This document shows, one piece after another, positions 61,836-64,000 of a DNA stretch of 64,000 nucleotides. Position numbers and translations under genes: made by a program. The DNA lies in contig FN543093.2 in assembly GCA_000027065.2 (NCBI GenBank), positions 1,554,074-1,618,073 of the forward strand, given 5' to 3'. The DNA comes from Cronobacter turicensis z3032. GTDB lineage: Bacteria > Pseudomonadota > Gammaproteobacteria > Enterobacterales > Enterobacteriaceae. Under the pieces are notes generated by a model. That model did no database searches and was not told the origin of the DNA. It saw only the letters and a list, made by a program, of their open reading frames with translations. How positions within the stretch are numbered: position 1 is the stretch's first letter; each line of letters opens with the position of its first letter.

Positions 61836-63095
61836 ATGTCTGGAGTGTATCTTTCTTGGCGCGCGGCGCGCCACCTTCATCTTGCCGCGCAGGGGCTGCT
61901 GAAAAAGCCGACGCGGCGCGCGCGTCCTGCCGATATTCTCTCCACTATCACCCGCATGTCTCTCCTGCAAATCGATACGATCAATATCGTTGCCCGCAGT
62001 CCGTATCTGGTGCTTTTCAGCCGTCTCGGCAGCTATCCCGGACGCTGGCTGGATGAGGCGCTGGCGCGCGGCGAACTGATGGAGTACTGGGCGCACGAAG
62101 CCTGTTTTCTGCCGCGCAGCGATTTCCCGCTCTTTCGCCACCGTATGCTCAGCCCTGAAAAGATGGGCTGGAAATACCGGGCCGCGTGGATGGAAGAACA
62201 CGCGCAGGAAATCGGCGAACTGATGGCGTTTATCGAACGTAACGGCCCCGTACGTTCGGCGGATTTTGAGCATCCGCGTAAAGGCGCCAGCGGCTGGTGG
62301 GAATGGAAGCCGCATAAAAAGCATCTCGAAGGGCTGTTTACCGCGGGGCAGGTGATGGTGGTGGAGCGGCGTAACTTTCAGCGTGTCTACGATCTGACCA
62401 CGCGCGTGTTGCCCGACTGGGACGACAGCCTGCACCTCATCGATAAAGCGCAGGCCGAGGCGCATATGCTTGCCAACAGCGCGCGCAGCCTCGGGATCTT
62501 TCGCAGCGCCTGGCTTGCCGATTACTACCGGTTGCGCCATGTCGCCATCGGCCCGCTATTGCAGGCGTGGCAGGAAGAGGGCCTGGTGATACCGGTTGAG
62601 GTTGAAACACTCGGGCCGATGTGGCTGCATCATTCGCTCGCGCCGCTACTGGAGCAGGCCGCGGCAGACAAACTCACCGCTACACACAGCGCGGTCCTTT
62701 CGCCATTCGACCCGGTGGTCTGGGACCGCCGCCGCGCGGAAGATTTCTTTAACTTCTCCTACCGCCTTGAATGTTATACGCCAGCGCCAAAACGCAAATA
62801 TGGCTACTTCGTTCTGCCTTTGCTGCACAAAGGCGCGCTGGCAGGAAGGATGGATGCCAAAATGCACCGTCAACAAGGCGTGCTTGAGATCATCGCGCTG
62901 TACGGCGAAGAGGGCGTCTCGTTTACCGCTGGGGTTATCGCCGGGCTGCGGCTGGCTATCAACGATTTCGCCGCCTGGCAGGGCGCCACACAGGTGGTTT
63001 TTCGCCAGTTGCCCGGCCCGCTTGTGCAAGCGTGGGGCGAGGGCTGGGAAATTGACCCCGCGCCGGAAACGCATGTGATATCCTCAAAAGATTAA
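61836..63095 (+). CDS. ycaQ: DNA cross-link repair glycosylase YcaQ
   Basis: 419 residues, winged-helix HTH_42 family. The catalytic QxD motif is in [40 protein letters not shown] and [20 protein letters not shown] are family blocks. E. coli YcaQ (AlkX) unhooks nitrogen-mustard interstrand cross-links and excises N7-alkyl purines. The N-terminal ten and the last 60 or so residues vary most. It lies 34 bp after lpxK. Confidence 0.93.
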   Translation: MSGVYLSWRAARHLHLAAQGLLKKPTRRARPADILSTITRMSLLQIDTINIVARSPYLVLFSRLGSYPGRWLDEALARGELMEYWAHEACFLPRSDFPLFRHRMLSPEKMGWKYRAAWMEEHAQEIGELMAFIERNGPVRSADFEHPRKGASGWWEWKPHKKHLEGLFTAGQVMVVERRNFQRVYDLTTRVLPDWDDSLHLIDKAQAEAHMLANSARSLGIFRSAWLADYYRLRHVAIGPLLQAWQEEGLVIPVEVETLGPMWLHHSLAPLLEQAAADKLTATHSAVLSPFDPVVWDRRRAEDFFNFSYRLECYTPAPKRKYGYFVLPLLHKGALAGRMDAKMHRQQGVLEIIALYGEEGVSFTAGVIAGLRLAINDFAAWQGATQVVFRQLPGPLVQAWGEGWEIDPAPETHVISSKD

Positions 63096-63120
63096 TACCA
63101 CCGGTCCATCAGGAGGAACC

Positions 63121-63303
63121 ATGGATCACCGTTTACTCGAAATCATCGCCTGTCCGGTTTGCAACGGCAAACTCTACTTCAATCAGGAAAAGCAGGAGCT
63201 TATTTGCAAGGCCGACCGCCTGGCTTTCCCACTGCGCGACGGCATTCCGGTGCTGCTGGAAACTGAAGCCCGCTCGCTTGCTGCCGAAGAGACCAACCCA
63301 TGA
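63121..63303 (+). CDS. ycaR: Trm112-like small protein YcaR (UPF0434)
   Basis: 60 residues. One CxxC pair (C11-P-V-C14) near the start, followed by the Trm112-like [10 protein letters not shown]. No second full cysteine pair is present, so a classical zinc ribbon is not complete. Function unknown. An AGGAGG ribosome site precedes the ATG, and the stop overlaps the kdsB start (ATGA). Confidence 0.94.
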   Translation: MDHRLLEIIACPVCNGKLYFNQEKQELICKADRLAFPLRDGIPVLLETEARSLAAEETNP

Positions 63304-64000
63304 GTTTCGTGGTCATTATTCCGGCCCGTTACGCGTCGACGCGTCTGCCGGGCAAACCGCTGGTCGATATCAATGGCAAGCCGATGATCGTGCATGTGCT
63401 GGAGCGCGCGCGTGAATCGGGGGCGGCGCGTATCATCGTCGCAACCGATCACCCGGACGTCGCCCGCGCGATTGAAGCGGCAGGCGGCGAGGTCTGCATG
63501 ACCCGCGCCGATCATCAGTCCGGTACGGAACGTCTGGCGGAAGTCGTGGAGAAATGCGGTTTCGATGACGACACGGTTATTGTCAACGTTCAGGGCGACG
63601 AGCCGATGATCCCGCCGGCGATTATTCGTCAGGTGGCGGAGAACCTGGCGGGCTCGCAGGCAGGGATGGCGACGCTGGCGGTGCCGGTCCATGACGCTCA
63701 GGAAGCGTTCAACCCCAACGCGGTAAAAGTGGTTATGGATGCGCAGGGTTACGCACTCTATTTTTCACGCGCCACGATCCCGTGGGATCGCGACCGTTTC
63801 GCGCAGTCGCGCGATACCATCGGCGATAGCTTCCTGCGCCATATCGGCATCTACGGCTACCGTGCCGGGTTTATCCGCCGCTATGTCACCTGGCCCGCCA
63901 GCCCGCTTGAGCAGATTGAAATGCTGGAGCAGTTGCGCGTTCTGTGGCACGGCGAGAAAATCCATGTGGCTGTTGCCGCCGTGGTGCCTGGCACCGGCGT
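63300..64000 (+). CDS. kdsB: CMP-KDO synthetase KdsB (cut by window edge)
   Basis: The first 233 residues are present; the 3' end is outside the window. The cytidylyltransferase signature [15 protein letters not shown] binds CTP, and NVQGDEPMI carries the metal aspartate. It activates KDO as CMP-KDO for lipid A-core assembly, linking it to lpxK and msbA upstream. Translationally coupled to ycaR. Confidence 0.96.
   Translation, partial: MSFVVIIPARYASTRLPGKPLVDINGKPMIVHVLERARESGAARIIVATDHPDVARAIEAAGGEVCMTRADHQSGTERLAEVVEKCGFDDDTVIVNVQGDEPMIPPAIIRQVAENLAGSQAGMATLAVPVHDAQEAFNPNAVKVVMDAQGYALYFSRATIPWDRDRFAQSRDTIGDSFLRHIGIYGYRAGFIRRYVTWPASPLEQIEMLEQLRVLWHGEKIHVAVAAVVPGTG

Overview
The window is chromosomal core DNA of a GC-rich member of the Enterobacteriaceae. 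Nearly every protein is a close, collinear match to the E. coli K-12 run from artJ to kdsB, yet most differ from E. coli at many positions, so this is not Escherichia itself. A Cronobacter/Enterobacter-type genome fits best; the genus is an inference from recognised sequences and gene order, not a computed identification. I see no prophage, transposase, integrase, CRISPR array, rRNA or tRNA gene.

Layout. 1-3354 is an accessory carbohydrate-type locus: a LacY-family symporter (cut by the left edge), a cytoplasmic DUF2264 protein and a divergent AraC-type regulator, with a candidate CRP site between the divergent units. 3371-7240 is arginine uptake (artJ; artPIQM) with ArgR boxes. 7444-10331 holds envelope and unknown genes (ybjP, ybjQ, amiD, ybjS). 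10461-20246 is mostly minus-strand metabolism and stress (ltaE, poxB, hcr-hcp, lysO, then ybjD on plus and ybjX). 20407-26702 holds macAB, cspD and clpS-clpA. 26876-32696 is minus-strand infA, aat, cydC-cydD and trxB. 33166-42852 is plus-strand lrp, ftsK, lolA, rarA, serS and ycaD. 42886-49181 is the anaerobic focA-pflB-pflA block plus ycaO on minus. 49323-64000 is plus-strand ycaP, serC-aroA, ycaL, cmk-rpsA-ihfB, ycaI-msbA-lpxK and ycaQ-ycaR-kdsB (cut by the right edge).

Functional themes. Anaerobic and redox adaptation is well represented: pyruvate formate-lyase with its activase and formate channel, hybrid-cluster protein and its reductase behind an NsrR-like operator, the CydDC exporter needed for cytochrome bd, thioredoxin reductase and pyruvate oxidase. 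Envelope construction is another theme: LolA, MsbA, LpxK, KdsB, AmiD, and the MacAB pump. Translation and proteolysis are covered by IF-1, Aat, SerS, S1 and ClpAS; Aat makes the N-end rule degrons that ClpS hands to ClpA.

Non-coding structure worth noting: a family of palindromic repeats with a GTAGGGYGGGTAAGC core (two inverted pairs and one three-copy 56-bp tandem array); many clear intrinsic terminators; and differences from K-12 gene content (no ybjT, aqpZ, serW or dmsABC at the expected places, and rlmC not next to artJ). I did not find a convincing new multi-gene system. The least understood element is the DUF2264 locus at the left edge.
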